A stretch of DNA of 15,178 nt from DASZCR01 sp035942915 (GTDB taxonomy: Bacteria > Acidobacteriota > Blastocatellia > Pyrinomonadales > Pyrinomonadaceae). Below, in pieces: positions 6,139 through 14,886 of the stretch (its first letter is position 1; the number at the start of each line of letters is the position of its first letter). The stretch lies in assembly GCA_035942915.1 (NCBI GenBank), contig DASZCR010000106.1, positions 1 to 15,178 of the forward strand, read 5' to 3'. The position numbers and the translations under genes are program-made. Below the pieces are notes generated by a model, which worked only from the letters and a program-made list of their open reading frames with translations, did not search any database and was not told the DNA's origin.

Positions 6139-7970
6139 TTCTTCTCGTCTTCGGCCGGAGCAGCGGCCGCGTCGATGCGGAAGGCTGAGAGTTCCTTCGC
6201 GTTGCGCAGGTTGAAGACGCGGCCGACGGCCTCGTCCACCTGATAGTCAGGCTCCTTGTCCTTGAAGAGTATCTGACGGTCGCCGCGCCCCGTCTCCATG
6301 TGGACGCCGACCAGCCCCGCGCCCTTCTCCTTGCCGTCCTTGACCGTAGTGAGCACGTAGACGTAATTGCCCGTGCCCTTCGTCGCGCTGTAACGCTTGC
6401 TGACGAACTGCTCGTAGGCGACGAGCGAGTTGACGCGTTGACTGTTAGCCCAACGGTTCGAGGCCGTGCCGTAGTGCGTGCTCGCGGCGTTCATCGTGGC
6501 CGACGTGTAGGAGAGCGCCGTCAATCCGGCCATCGCCAGTTTTTGCCAGCCGGGGACGCCCGGCGCTTCATACTTGACCGACCATGCGATGGCGCGTCCG
6601 CGCGGGTCGAAGGCGAGCAGGTGTTGCTTCCCTTGCACGACGACCGTGCCGTTCTCGCGGCGGTAGAGCGCAACAGGCTCGTCTCTCTCGTCGCCGCCGC
6701 CCTTGCCTATCGCAGAGAGTCCGCCGAAGCCGAATTTGACGACCTTCGCGGCCGTCGCCGCCGCACCCAGATTGTTCTTGAATTCGAGTTTGACCTTGTA
6801 CGTCTCCTTGACCTTGCCTGCGCTGTTGGTGTCGAGGCCGATGAGATTCTTGGCGTCGGCGACGAGGACGGTGTTCATGTCCGGGAGGACGAGCATGTTG
6901 GTGATGCTGTCGTCGGCCTTGTCGTAATACCACTCGGTCGCGCCGGTCTGCTTGTTGACGGCGGCCACGCCGAACGGTTTCTTGTTGACGTACTCGCGTT
7001 TCTGGAAGTCGTAGAAAGCGCCGCCGAGCCGCCCGTAGATGCGTTCGTTGTGCACCTTCATCTCGGCAATCGCGCCGCCGAAGTCCTTGCTCATCCACTT
7101 GACCGCGCCGGTCTGCTTGTCGATGGCGCGCAACTGTCCCTTCGCAGACGTGTAGACGGTCTCGCCTTCGACGACGGCCTGCGCGTTGCCGCGCTTAATT
7201 GCCCCTTCGGTCACGTCGTACTTGACGCCCCACATGAGTTTTCCGTCTTCGAGCGAGTAGCGATGCAGACCGGCGTAAGTGAAGTAGATTGAGTCTGCGT
7301 CGTAGATGGGCGGGTTCGCGCCCGAAAGGTCGAACTTGGGGAAGAAGCGGCTCTTGCGCTCGATACCGTAGAGGTCTACGGAGTCTGGATAGTCTGCTTC
7401 CCAGACTAGCTCGCCCGTCGTCATCCTGAGCGCCGTCAGTTTCGGCTTCGCCTTATTGGCAGAGTTGTTCTCAACCGTGACGAGCAGCACGAGGTCTTTC
7501 TCGTAGACGGGTTCGACGGCGACGGTTGCGCCGCGCAGTTTCTCCGTCGCCCAGATGTTCTGACCCGTGAGCAGGTCAACGGCGTAGAGTTGCGTGCCCT
7601 TCTTGAACGCGCCCGACGTGTCGGAGACGAAGACGAGCGGCGTCCCGGCGATGATGTCCACCTCGAACTCTTCAGCGCCCGCGAGGTCTGCGCGCGACCA
7701 TAGTTCGCGCCCCGTCTCGCCGTCGAGCAGGTAGAGGCTCGACTTCGCGCCGACGAGCACCGTGCCCACGTCTGTAACGCGATACCACTTGATATCGCTC
7801 GTCGGCTTGTGCGTCCAGAGCGGCGCGCCGATGGCGGTCGCCGCGACGAGCGCGCCCATGAGGAGCGAGCAGACCAGATGCGCCAGCCCCACCCAAGCGG
7901 GCGCGCCGCCGCGCACGTCGCGCGTTTTCGTGTCAATCGTCCTTCTCAAAGCGGACGGGAGAACGTTCAT
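6135..7970 (-). CDS. Membrane-anchored PQQ-like beta-propeller protein (BamB-like)
   Basis: This 611-residue protein is built mostly from PQQ-type propeller blades. The repeating signature is TG/DG followed by a Trp about four residues on: LDGETGRELW (W91), VDLLTGQNIW (W140), MTTGELVW (W190), LEDGKLMW (W247), IDKQTGAVKW (W292) and VNKQTGATEW (W347). A hydrophobic segment at about 27-49, after a charged N-terminus of about 25 residues, should act as a signal anchor or uncleaved signal peptide and place the propeller in the periplasm. The closest familiar family is the BamB/YfgL-like outer-membrane assembly factor. However, it is longer than typical BamB and has no lipobox, so I leave the symbol empty. 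The C-terminus is Ala/Glu/Lys-rich. No catalytic motif is visible; a scaffold or binding role is likely. It is divergent from the sigma-factor operon and may share its control region. Confidence 0.87.
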   Translation of the reverse strand: MNVLPSALRRTIDTKTRDVRGGAPAWVGLAHLVCSLLMGALVAATAIGAPLWTHKPTSDIKWYRVTDVGTVLVGAKSSLYLLDGETGRELWSRADLAGAEEFEVDIIAGTPLVFVSDTSGAFKKGTQLYAVDLLTGQNIWATEKLRGATVAVEPVYEKDLVLLVTVENNSANKAKPKLTALRMTTGELVWEADYPDSVDLYGIERKSRFFPKFDLSGANPPIYDADSIYFTYAGLHRYSLEDGKLMWGVKYDVTEGAIKRGNAQAVVEGETVYTSAKGQLRAIDKQTGAVKWMSKDFGGAIAEMKVHNERIYGRLGGAFYDFQKREYVNKKPFGVAAVNKQTGATEWYYDKADDSITNMLVLPDMNTVLVADAKNLIGLDTNSAGKVKETYKVKLEFKNNLGAAATAAKVVKFGFGGLSAIGKGGGDERDEPVALYRRENGTVVVQGKQHLLAFDPRGRAIAWSVKYEAPGVPGWQKLAMAGLTALSYTSATMNAASTHYGTASNRWANSQRVNSLVAYEQFVSKRYSATKGTGNYVYVLTTVKDGKEKGAGLVGVHMETGRGDRQILFKDKEPDYQVDEAVGRVFNLRNAKELSAFRIDAAAAPAEDEKK

Positions 7971-7972
7971 GC

Positions 7973-8002
7973 TTCACCTCCGAGGAGTCTATTTCTTATA
8001 AT
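7973..8002 (+). promoter_or_regulatory. Candidate promoter for the sigma factor-kinase operon
   Basis: A perfect TATAAT -10 lies at 7997-8002. TTCACC at 7973-7978 is a four-of-six match to the -35 element, with an 18-base spacer. It overlaps the leader and ribosome site of the divergent propeller gene, so the two transcripts could interfere. The plus-strand leader would be about 85 bases. The region is AT-rich, so a chance -10 match cannot be excluded. Confidence 0.35.
7975..7981 (-). promoter_or_regulatory. Strong ribosome binding site of the PQQ-propeller gene
   Basis: On the minus strand GGAGGTG lies four bases before the ATG at 7970. It is a near-perfect Shine-Dalgarno sequence and fixes the start. 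Confidence 0.85.
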
Positions 8003-8093
8003 CTGCGGGCATTTCGGCCTTCATAATTAATCGCAAGATTTTCGGGCAAAGCGGTTCACAGGAAAGAAACTTTTTTCGCGGGCGCAGGAATTC

Positions 8094-8678
8094 GTGCGCG
8101 GGAGTTCGCTGAAGTTGGAGGAAAAATCTTTACAGAGCGTGACGCGCCTGCTGCATCAGGCGCAGGTCGGCGACCGCGCGGCGCTGGACGAACTGCTGCC
8201 GCTGGTTTATAGAGAGTTGCGACAGGTGGCGTCGCGGCAGTTGGCGCACGAACGACCTGACCACACGCTTCAGGCGACCGCGCTGGTTCACGAAGTCTAT
8301 CTGCGACTGATTGACCAACACTCGGTTGACTGGCGCAACCGCGCGCACTTCTTCAGCATCGCGGCCGAACTGATGCGGCGGATACTCGTTAACCACGCCG
8401 TCAGCCGTCGCGCGCAGAAGCGCGGCGCGGGCGACACGCTGCTCTCGCTCGAAGAGGTCTTGAGTTTCCCGAACAGACAGAGCGTTGACCTCGTTCTACT
8501 CGACGAGGTTTTGAATCGTCTGGCCGAATTTGCGCCCGTGCAGGCGCGCATCGTCGAGTTGAGATTCTTCGCGGGATTGACGAACGAAGAGGTGGCGGAA
8601 GTGCTCGGCGTTTCCGATTCGACCGTAAAGAGAGAATGGCGCAGCGCCAAAGCATGGCTCGCCGCGCAACTGACTTAA
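8094..8678 (+). CDS. ECF-type RNA polymerase sigma factor (TIGR02999-like)
   Basis: This 194-residue two-domain sigma factor redirects RNA polymerase to a regulon not visible here. Sigma region 2 spans about residues 15-108, with LLPLVYRELRQVA, ATALVHEVYLRLID and the aromatic/basic RNRAHFFSIAAELMRRILVNHA. Sigma region 4 is the helix-turn-helix at about 148-190 (ELRFFAGLTNEEVAEVLGVS followed by TVKREW). The usual acidic motif of region 2.2 (DAED in typical ECFs) reads QATA here, with T58 and T62 nearby. The GTG start at 8094 has AGGA at 8086-8089; a later GTG at 8139 is less well placed, and the first ATG is too far inside the domain. The gene ends 3 bases before the Ser/Thr kinase, and no anti-sigma gene is present. 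The family is known to be abundant in Acidobacteria and Planctomycetes. Confidence 0.92.
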   Translation: MRGSSLKLEEKSLQSVTRLLHQAQVGDRAALDELLPLVYRELRQVASRQLAHERPDHTLQATALVHEVYLRLIDQHSVDWRNRAHFFSIAAELMRRILVNHAVSRRAQKRGAGDTLLSLEEVLSFPNRQSVDLVLLDEVLNRLAEFAPVQARIVELRFFAGLTNEEVAEVLGVSDSTVKREWRSAKAWLAAQLT

Positions 8679-8681
8679 AGC

Positions 8682-11402
8682 ATGTCTCCTGACAGGTGGA
8701 ACGAACTCAAGCGAATCTTCGATGCCGTCGTTGACCTGCCGCCGACCGGACAGGTCTCCGCGCTCGACGCGGCCTGCCGCGACGACCTTGAGCTTCGACA
8801 CGAGTTGGAAAAGATGCTCGCCGCCGACGCCTCGACGGCGCTCGACACTTCGCCGCTCGCGCAGTTTGCGCGCGAGACGGAGGCTTACGGCGCAGACCAA
8901 AAAATCGGACGCTATCGCATCCTGCACGAAGTCGGGCGCGGCGGCATGGGCGCAGTCTTCGCCGCCGTGCGCGACGACGGCGAGTTTGAGCAGAAGGTGG
9001 CCGTCAAGGTCATCAAGAGCGGCTTGAACACGCAGGCCATCGTCCGCCGCTTCCGGCGCGAGAGACAAATCCTCGCGTCGCTCGAACACCCGCACATCGC
9101 GCGCCTGCTCGACGGCGGCATGACCGAAGAGGGTCTGCCCTTCTACGTCATGGAGTTCGTCGAAGGCGTGCCGATTGACGAGTACTGTCGCGGCGCAGGA
9201 CTCGGCGTGACCGCACGGCTCGAACTGTTCCGGCAGGTCTGCGCGGCCGTCTCCTACGCGCACATCAGGCTCATCGTCCACCGCGACTTGAAACCCTCAA
9301 ACATTCTCGTTACGGCCGGAGGGCAGGTGAAACTCCTCGACTTCGGCATCTCCGAAGTCCTCTCGCGCGAGGCAGACGACGGCGGCCGTCAGACGGTCAC
9401 GCAACTCGGATTGATGACGCCCGATTACGCAAGCCCCGAACAGTTTCGCGGCGAACCGGCGACGACGGCGACGGACGTGTACAGTCTCGGCGTCGTGCTG
9501 TTTCAATTGCTCACCGGGCGTCTGCCCCACGACCTGACGGGGTTGCGTCTCGACCAGATGCTCAAGCGCGTCTGCGAAGCAGAGCCGCCGCGTCCGAGCA
9601 CCGTCGGCGCACGCCCGCACGCTTCGTCGTCCGCGCCCATCGCTGCCGCGCAGGGCGACGCGCGCCTGAGAGGCGACCTCGACAACATCATTCTCAAGGC
9701 GCTCAGGAAAGAGCCGGAGCATCGTTATGCGTCGGTCGAACAGTTCTCCGAAGACCTCGCGCGTCATCTGAAGGGTCTGCCCGTCGCGGCGCGTCCGGCG
9801 ACGTTCGGCTACAAGGCCGAAAAGTTCATCAAGCGCAACCGCGTCGCCGTCGCTCTCTCGGCGCTCGTGTTGCTGACGCTCGTCGGCGGCATCGCCGCGA
9901 CCGTCTGGCAGGCGGTGCGCGCCGAGCGCGAGCGCAAACTGGCGCAGAAGCGTTTCGAGCAAGCGCGCGACCTTGCCAACTCGCTCGTCTTCAAATATCA
10001 CGACGCCATCGCCAACCTGCCCAACTCGTCGCCCGTCAGAGAACTGCTCCTGAAGGACGCGAGCGCCTATCTCGACGACCTCGCGCAGGATGCCGGAGGC
10101 GACCCGGCCTTGCTGCGCGAAGTGGCGCTCGCCTACGCTAAACTCGGCGACATTCAGGGCAAGCCGCACAGCGCGAGCGTCGGCAACACGGCCGGGGCAA
10201 TCGAACATTACGAAAAGGCCGCCGCGCTCTTCGAGACGGTCGCGCGCAACTCGCCTGCGTCGCAGAGGCTCCGCGCGAATCAGGATTTGCTCTCGATTTA
10301 CAAGAGCCTTTCGACGGCGCTCGCGCGCGCCGGTGAGGGCGCAGACCGTCGTGAGGAACTGCTCAATAAACGGCTCTCGATAATCGACACACTGCTCGCC
10401 GAGCAGCCCGACAACTTCGCTCTGCGAATCGAGTCGGCGCATACGCACCTGAGCGTCGGCAAGCGCCGCTTCGAGTCGGGCTTCGACGAAGGTCTGCGCT
10501 ACTACAACGAACACGTCCTGCCGGTTCTCTTCGAGGCTGGACGACTCGCGCCGGAAGCCGACGAGACGTTGGGACTGGCGCAGAGAGTCTATAGTGATTT
10601 GGGTTGGTATCTCGGCGAAGAGGGGCGTCTGCAAGCGGAGTTGGGAGAGCCGCACGAAATCTCTGCCGGTTATTTCCAACGCTCGCTCGATTACTACCGG
10701 CGCGTCGCAGAGATTTATGAGAAGCAGTTTCGCGCGAATCCTGAAGACCTCTCGCACAAGCGCGGGCACGCCATCGGCATCGTCAACATCGGAATTGCTT
10801 TGCGCGACACGGGCAGGGTCGAAGAGGCGCTTGAGCATCTTGAGCGAGGGCGCGAGTTGTATCAGGAGTTGGCAAAGTTCGACCCGAATAATCTTCAGGC
10901 CGTGTTCGACTTGGGCGACCTCTACACGGCGAGGGCGCTCTGCCACGTCAAAAAGAGGGAGTATGCGAGAGCCGTCGCCGACCTCGAAACGTCTCTCGAA
11001 CACATGGACAGAGTGATTGCCGCCGATGCCAAACATCAGGAAGCCATCAGCTACCGAGTGGACGTGCTGCTGCTGCTCGGAAACACCTATGCCGAGGCGG
11101 GTCGCCTGAGCGTCGCGCTCGGCTATTATGAACAGGCCGGAAACTACGGCAGAAAAACTTCGACCGAAGCGGCACGCGCGAGCGTACAACTCGGCAGAGT
11201 TCATTTGAACGCGGGTCGCGCCTATGCGGCTTTTGCCGGGAAGCAGAGTTCGACGGCCGCCGCACGCGAGTTGTGGGGCAAGGCGCAGGCCGAGTTGCAG
11301 AAGGCTGCGGAAATTCTCGAACGCGCGCGGACGCCGGAGAGCGCCGTCCAACTGCGCGTCGTCAACTATCAACTCAGGAAATGCGCCAGCGCCTCCGGAT
11401 AA
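8682..11402 (+). CDS. Transmembrane Ser/Thr protein kinase with C-terminal helical/TPR sensor region
   Basis: A 906-residue eukaryotic-like kinase. A short N-terminal region (1-75), starting DRWNELKRIFDAVVDLPP, is typical of kinases paired with this sigma family. The kinase domain (about 77-365) is complete: glycine loop GRGGMG (85-90), Lys109 (VAVKV), Glu127, catalytic loop HRDLKPSN (200-207, D202), DFG at 220-222, and SPEQ at 251-254 in place of APE. The activation segment contains T238, T240 and T246. One transmembrane helix (about 387-409) is followed by about 500 extracytoplasmic residues rich in alpha-helical, TPR-like repeats (for example AIEHYEKAAALFETVA and ALEHLERGRELYQELA), suitable for sensing or binding a partner. 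ATG starts 3 bases after the sigma stop with no Shine-Dalgarno, implying translational coupling. The likely substrate is the sigma factor, by inference. Confidence 0.95.
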   Translation: MSPDRWNELKRIFDAVVDLPPTGQVSALDAACRDDLELRHELEKMLAADASTALDTSPLAQFARETEAYGADQKIGRYRILHEVGRGGMGAVFAAVRDDGEFEQKVAVKVIKSGLNTQAIVRRFRRERQILASLEHPHIARLLDGGMTEEGLPFYVMEFVEGVPIDEYCRGAGLGVTARLELFRQVCAAVSYAHIRLIVHRDLKPSNILVTAGGQVKLLDFGISEVLSREADDGGRQTVTQLGLMTPDYASPEQFRGEPATTATDVYSLGVVLFQLLTGRLPHDLTGLRLDQMLKRVCEAEPPRPSTVGARPHASSSAPIAAAQGDARLRGDLDNIILKALRKEPEHRYASVEQFSEDLARHLKGLPVAARPATFGYKAEKFIKRNRVAVALSALVLLTLVGGIAATVWQAVRAERERKLAQKRFEQARDLANSLVFKYHDAIANLPNSSPVRELLLKDASAYLDDLAQDAGGDPALLREVALAYAKLGDIQGKPHSASVGNTAGAIEHYEKAAALFETVARNSPASQRLRANQDLLSIYKSLSTALARAGEGADRREELLNKRLSIIDTLLAEQPDNFALRIESAHTHLSVGKRRFESGFDEGLRYYNEHVLPVLFEAGRLAPEADETLGLAQRVYSDLGWYLGEEGRLQAELGEPHEISAGYFQRSLDYYRRVAEIYEKQFRANPEDLSHKRGHAIGIVNIGIALRDTGRVEEALEHLERGRELYQELAKFDPNNLQAVFDLGDLYTARALCHVKKREYARAVADLETSLEHMDRVIAADAKHQEAISYRVDVLLLLGNTYAEAGRLSVALGYYEQAGNYGRKTSTEAARASVQLGRVHLNAGRAYAAFAGKQSSTAAARELWGKAQAELQKAAEILERARTPESAVQLRVVNYQLRKCASASG

Positions 11403-11478
11403 CTATTCCGGCGAAATCACGTATAACCTCAGTCGCGTCTCCTCTAGCTCGCATCACGCATAAAGGAAATTTTCAAGA
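11403..11478 (+). other. Short spacer between the kinase and tricorn genes
   Basis: No terminator is visible in these 76 bases, so read-through from the sigma-kinase operon is possible. TATAAC at 11422-11427 is a weak -10 candidate without a recognisable -35. AAGGA at 11463-11467, 11 bases before the ATG at 11479, is the ribosome site of the protease gene. Confidence 0.45.
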
Positions 11479-14400
11479 ATGCACAGGACTCTTATCCTCA
11501 TCGCCCTGTTTCTGTTCGGGTCTGTCTCGTCTGCCGCCCAAACCGCGCGGACAGACGACGCGGCACGCCTGCTGCGCTTCCCCGACATACGCGGCGAGAT
11601 GATTGCCTTCGTCTATGCCGGAGACATCTGGACGGTCGCGGCGACGGGCGGTACGGCGCGTCGTCTCACGTCGCATCCCGGTCTGGAACTGTTCCCGAAA
11701 TTTTCTCCCGACGGCCGCTCCATCGCCTTCTCCGGCGAGTACAACGGCACGCGTCAGGTCTTCGTCATCTCGGTTGATGGCGGCGAACCGCGACAGCTTA
11801 CTTATCGCAACGATGTCGGAGCGTTGCCGCCGCGCGGTGGGTGGGACAATCGCGTGCTCGGTTGGACACCCGACGGCAAGCACGTCCTCTTTCGCGCCAA
11901 CCGCGTGCCCTACAGCGACCGTCTCGGACGCCCTTATCTCGTCCCCGTCGAGGGCGGCACGGAGCAGCCGCTTGCCATCACCGAATCGGGCGGCGCGAGC
12001 TACTCGCCCGACGGTCGGATGCTCGCCTTCACGCCCATTGCAAACGAGTTTCGCGGCTGGAAACGGTATCGCGGCGGACAGTCGCCCGACGTGTGGATTT
12101 ACGACCTCGCTAACAACACGGCCGAGCAAATCACCAACACGCGCGCACAGGACTTGCTGCCCGTCTGGCTCGGCGACACCATCTATTACCTCTCCGACCG
12201 CGACTGGACGATGAACCTCTTCGCCTACGACACGCGGACGCGGCGGACGCGCAAGGTCACGACGCACACAGACTACGACGCGCTCTGGCCGAGCGGTTCG
12301 GGCGACAGTCTGGTTTACGAGTGCGGCGGCTACGTCTACCGCCTCAACGCGGGCAGTGACCGTCCCGTGCGCGTTCCCATCAAACTCTATGGTGATTTCC
12401 CCGACACCGTTCGCTACTTCCAGAACGTCAGGGCGAATATCGAAACTTATGCGCTCTCTCCGAGCGGCGCGCGCGCGCTCTTCGGCGCACGCGGCGACAT
12501 CTTCACGGCCCCCGCCAAAGAAGGCGAAGTGCGTAACCTGACGGACTCGCAGGGCGTGCGCGAGATAACGCCCGCGTGGTCGCCCGACGGGCGCTGGGTC
12601 GCATACCTGAGCGACCGTTCCGGCGAATACGAGATTTACGTCCGACCGAGCGACGGCACCGGAGAGGAACGACGCGTGACAACCGATGGCGAGATTTGGC
12701 GTTTCCCCATCGTCTGGTCGCCCGATAGCACGATGCTCGCCTACGGCGACAAGAAGCAGCGCCTCCGCTACGTCGAAGTCGCCAACGGCAGGACGATTGA
12801 TGTCGACCGCAGCACGCGCAACGACATCACGAACTACAGTTGGTCTCCCGACAGCCGTTGGATTGCCTACACGAAAGCCGGCGAGAATCAGTTTTCTGAA
12901 ATCTGGGTCTACTCGCTCGCCAATCGCCAGACGCAAAAGTTGACCGGCGGGATGACGAGCGACACCGAACCGGTCTTCGACCCGAAGGGGCGCTATCTCT
13001 ACTTTCTCTCGAACCGCGATTTCAATCTCACCTTCAGCAATTGGGAGTTCAATTACGTCTACACCAACCCGACGCGCGTCTACGTCGGGCTGCTGACGGC
13101 CGACGCTCCCGCGCTGTTTCTCCCGACGAGCGACGAAGAGCGCGTGAAGACGAAAGAGTCGCCGCTCGTTCCGCCGCCCAATCCTTCGCAAGCGCCTCCG
13201 CCACAGGGCGCAAACGCGCGGCCGACTCCGCAAGACCCCGGCGCGGCGTCGCCGCAAGCCTCGCCTTCGCCTCAGTCCGGCCAAACGTCCGGTCAGACTT
13301 CAGCCGACTCGGCCGCGCAGCCGGGCGGCACGCAGGCCGCGCCCTCGAACGTCTCCGTCCGCATCGACTTTGCGAACTTCGAGGAACGCGTCCGCGCCAT
13401 TCCCGGCCCTCCGAGCAACTATCGCCGTCTGATGGCTACGCCCGAAGGCGTGCTCTACCTGTCAGGCCCCGGCCGCCTCGCGCTCTACAACATCGATGCT
13501 AAGGCCGAGCAACCCATCATCGAAGTCATACAGGACTACGACCTCTCAGCCGACGGCAAGCGCATCATCTTTCAGGCGCGCGACGCCTACGGCATCGCGC
13601 CCGTCGCACCCGGTCAGAAGACCGATGCCGGACTGCTCAAGCTCGAAGGCATGACGATGAAGATTGACCCGAAGGCCGAGTGGGCGCAGCAGTACACAGA
13701 CGCGTGGCGCATCATGCGTGATTGGTTCTACGACCCGAATATGCACGGCGTTGACTGGCGCGGCATCCGCGACAAGTACGGCGCACTCGTCCCCTTCATC
13801 GCCAACCGCGAAGACCTCAACTATCTCCTGACGGAGATGGGAAGCGAACTATCGGCCGGTCACGTCTACGTCGAACGCGGCGACGACCCGCCGCGCGTCA
13901 CGCGCTCCGATGGCGGCCTGCTCGGAGCCGAAGTCGTGCCCGATGCTTCGGGCTACTTCCGCGTCGCCAAAATCTATCGCGGCGAAAACTGGCAGGAGAG
14001 TTTCCGTTCGCCTCTGACCGAGCCGGGCGTGCGCGTCAAGGTCGGCGACCTCATCCTCTCGGTTGACGGTCGCTCGACGCGCAATGTCAAAAACTTCTAC
14101 GAATTGCTCGAAGGCAAGGCGACGCGCGTCGTGACGCTGACGGTCAACGACCGCGCGGACACGACGGGCGCACACGACGAACGCGTGCGTCCCATCCGCA
14201 GCGAGTCGAACCTGCGCTACTTCGACTGGGTACAGTCGCGCCGCGCAATGGTCGATAAACTGTCGGGCGGTCGCATCGGCTACATCCACGTCCCGAACAC
14301 GGCCGTCGAAGGCAATCGCGAATTGTTCAAGAACTTCTACCCGCAGACGAACAAGGATGCGCTCGTCATCGACGACCGCTACAACGGCGGCGGCTTCATC

Positions 14401-14874
14401 CCCGACCGGATGATTGAACTGCTCGACCGTCGTCCACTGAGCTACTGGGTACGACGCGGCACAGGCGCATACTCGACGCCCTTCTTCGCGCACGCAGGGC
14501 CGAAGGCGATGTTGATTAACGGCTATGCCGGTTCGGGCGGCGATGCCTTTCCTTACTACTTCCGCGAACGCGGGCTTGGTCGCATCTTCGGCACGACGAC
14601 ATGGGGCGGCCTCATCGGTCTCTCCGGCACTCCGCAACTGGCCGACGGCGGCAGTCTCAATGCGCCGACGTTTCGCTTCTTCGATACGGAGGGCAAGTGG
14701 GCTGTCGAAGGCGTCGGCGTTGACCCCGACGTAGAGGTGGTTGACCGGCCTGACTCCGTCGCGCGTGGCGAAGACCCGACACTCGAAGCAGCCATCCGCT
14801 ACCTGCTCGAAGAGCTGCGACGCAATCCGCCGAAGCGCGTCGAACCACCGACGCCGCCCGTCCTGCGTCCATGA
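11479..14874 (+). CDS. Secreted tricorn-like protease with PDZ and S41 domains
   Basis: This 1131-residue periplasmic or secreted protease resembles archaeal tricorn. The signal peptide is about residues 1-20. Two TolB/tricorn-type beta-propellers occupy about 30-545, with repeated SPDGR/SPDSR turns. A Pro/Gln/Ser/Ala-rich linker (about 562-624) follows, then the rest of the propeller. The helical C1 region begins near 730 and carries His795 (ELSAGHVYV). A PDZ domain is at about 811-905. The S41 catalytic core has Ser1019 (YAGSGGDAF) as nucleophile and Glu1077 (VEGVGVDPD). In archaeal tricorn a Ser directly precedes the catalytic His; here that residue is Gly794. The size is close to tricorn (about 1070 residues) plus signal peptide and linker. 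Tricorns degrade peptides released by larger proteases; that this one does so in the envelope is inference. It may be read with the upstream kinase. Confidence 0.94.
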   Translation: MHRTLILIALFLFGSVSSAAQTARTDDAARLLRFPDIRGEMIAFVYAGDIWTVAATGGTARRLTSHPGLELFPKFSPDGRSIAFSGEYNGTRQVFVISVDGGEPRQLTYRNDVGALPPRGGWDNRVLGWTPDGKHVLFRANRVPYSDRLGRPYLVPVEGGTEQPLAITESGGASYSPDGRMLAFTPIANEFRGWKRYRGGQSPDVWIYDLANNTAEQITNTRAQDLLPVWLGDTIYYLSDRDWTMNLFAYDTRTRRTRKVTTHTDYDALWPSGSGDSLVYECGGYVYRLNAGSDRPVRVPIKLYGDFPDTVRYFQNVRANIETYALSPSGARALFGARGDIFTAPAKEGEVRNLTDSQGVREITPAWSPDGRWVAYLSDRSGEYEIYVRPSDGTGEERRVTTDGEIWRFPIVWSPDSTMLAYGDKKQRLRYVEVANGRTIDVDRSTRNDITNYSWSPDSRWIAYTKAGENQFSEIWVYSLANRQTQKLTGGMTSDTEPVFDPKGRYLYFLSNRDFNLTFSNWEFNYVYTNPTRVYVGLLTADAPALFLPTSDEERVKTKESPLVPPPNPSQAPPPQGANARPTPQDPGAASPQASPSPQSGQTSGQTSADSAAQPGGTQAAPSNVSVRIDFANFEERVRAIPGPPSNYRRLMATPEGVLYLSGPGRLALYNIDAKAEQPIIEVIQDYDLSADGKRIIFQARDAYGIAPVAPGQKTDAGLLKLEGMTMKIDPKAEWAQQYTDAWRIMRDWFYDPNMHGVDWRGIRDKYGALVPFIANREDLNYLLTEMGSELSAGHVYVERGDDPPRVTRSDGGLLGAEVVPDASGYFRVAKIYRGENWQESFRSPLTEPGVRVKVGDLILSVDGRSTRNVKNFYELLEGKATRVVTLTVNDRADTTGAHDERVRPIRSESNLRYFDWVQSRRAMVDKLSGGRIGYIHVPNTAVEGNRELFKNFYPQTNKDALVIDDRYNGGGFIPDRMIELLDRRPLSYWVRRGTGAYSTPFFAHAGPKAMLINGYAGSGGDAFPYYFRERGLGRIFGTTTWGGLIGLSGTPQLADGGSLNAPTFRFFDTEGKWAVEGVGVDPDVEVVDRPDSVARGEDPTLEAAIRYLLEELRRNPPKRVEPPTPPVLRP

Positions 14875-14886
14875 GTCCGTCGAGTG

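Noticed and set aside
6300..7292. Open frame of 330 codons on the plus strand
   Set aside because: It is antisense to the PQQ-propeller gene, whose strong ribosome site, signal anchor and blade repeats show the true coding strand.
8139..8141. GTG as an alternative start of the sigma factor
   Set aside because: GGAGG at 8117-8121 is about 17 bases away, too far; the GTG at 8094 has AGGA at a usable distance, though the choice is not certain.
9297..11372. Open frame of 691 codons on the minus strand
   Set aside because: It is fully antisense to the Ser/Thr kinase gene, has no recognisable domain, and such long mirrors are common in GC-rich coding DNA.
11473..13284. Open frame of 603 codons on the minus strand
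   Set aside because: It is antisense to the tricorn propeller region, with Arg/Val-rich sequence without motifs; a composition artefact.
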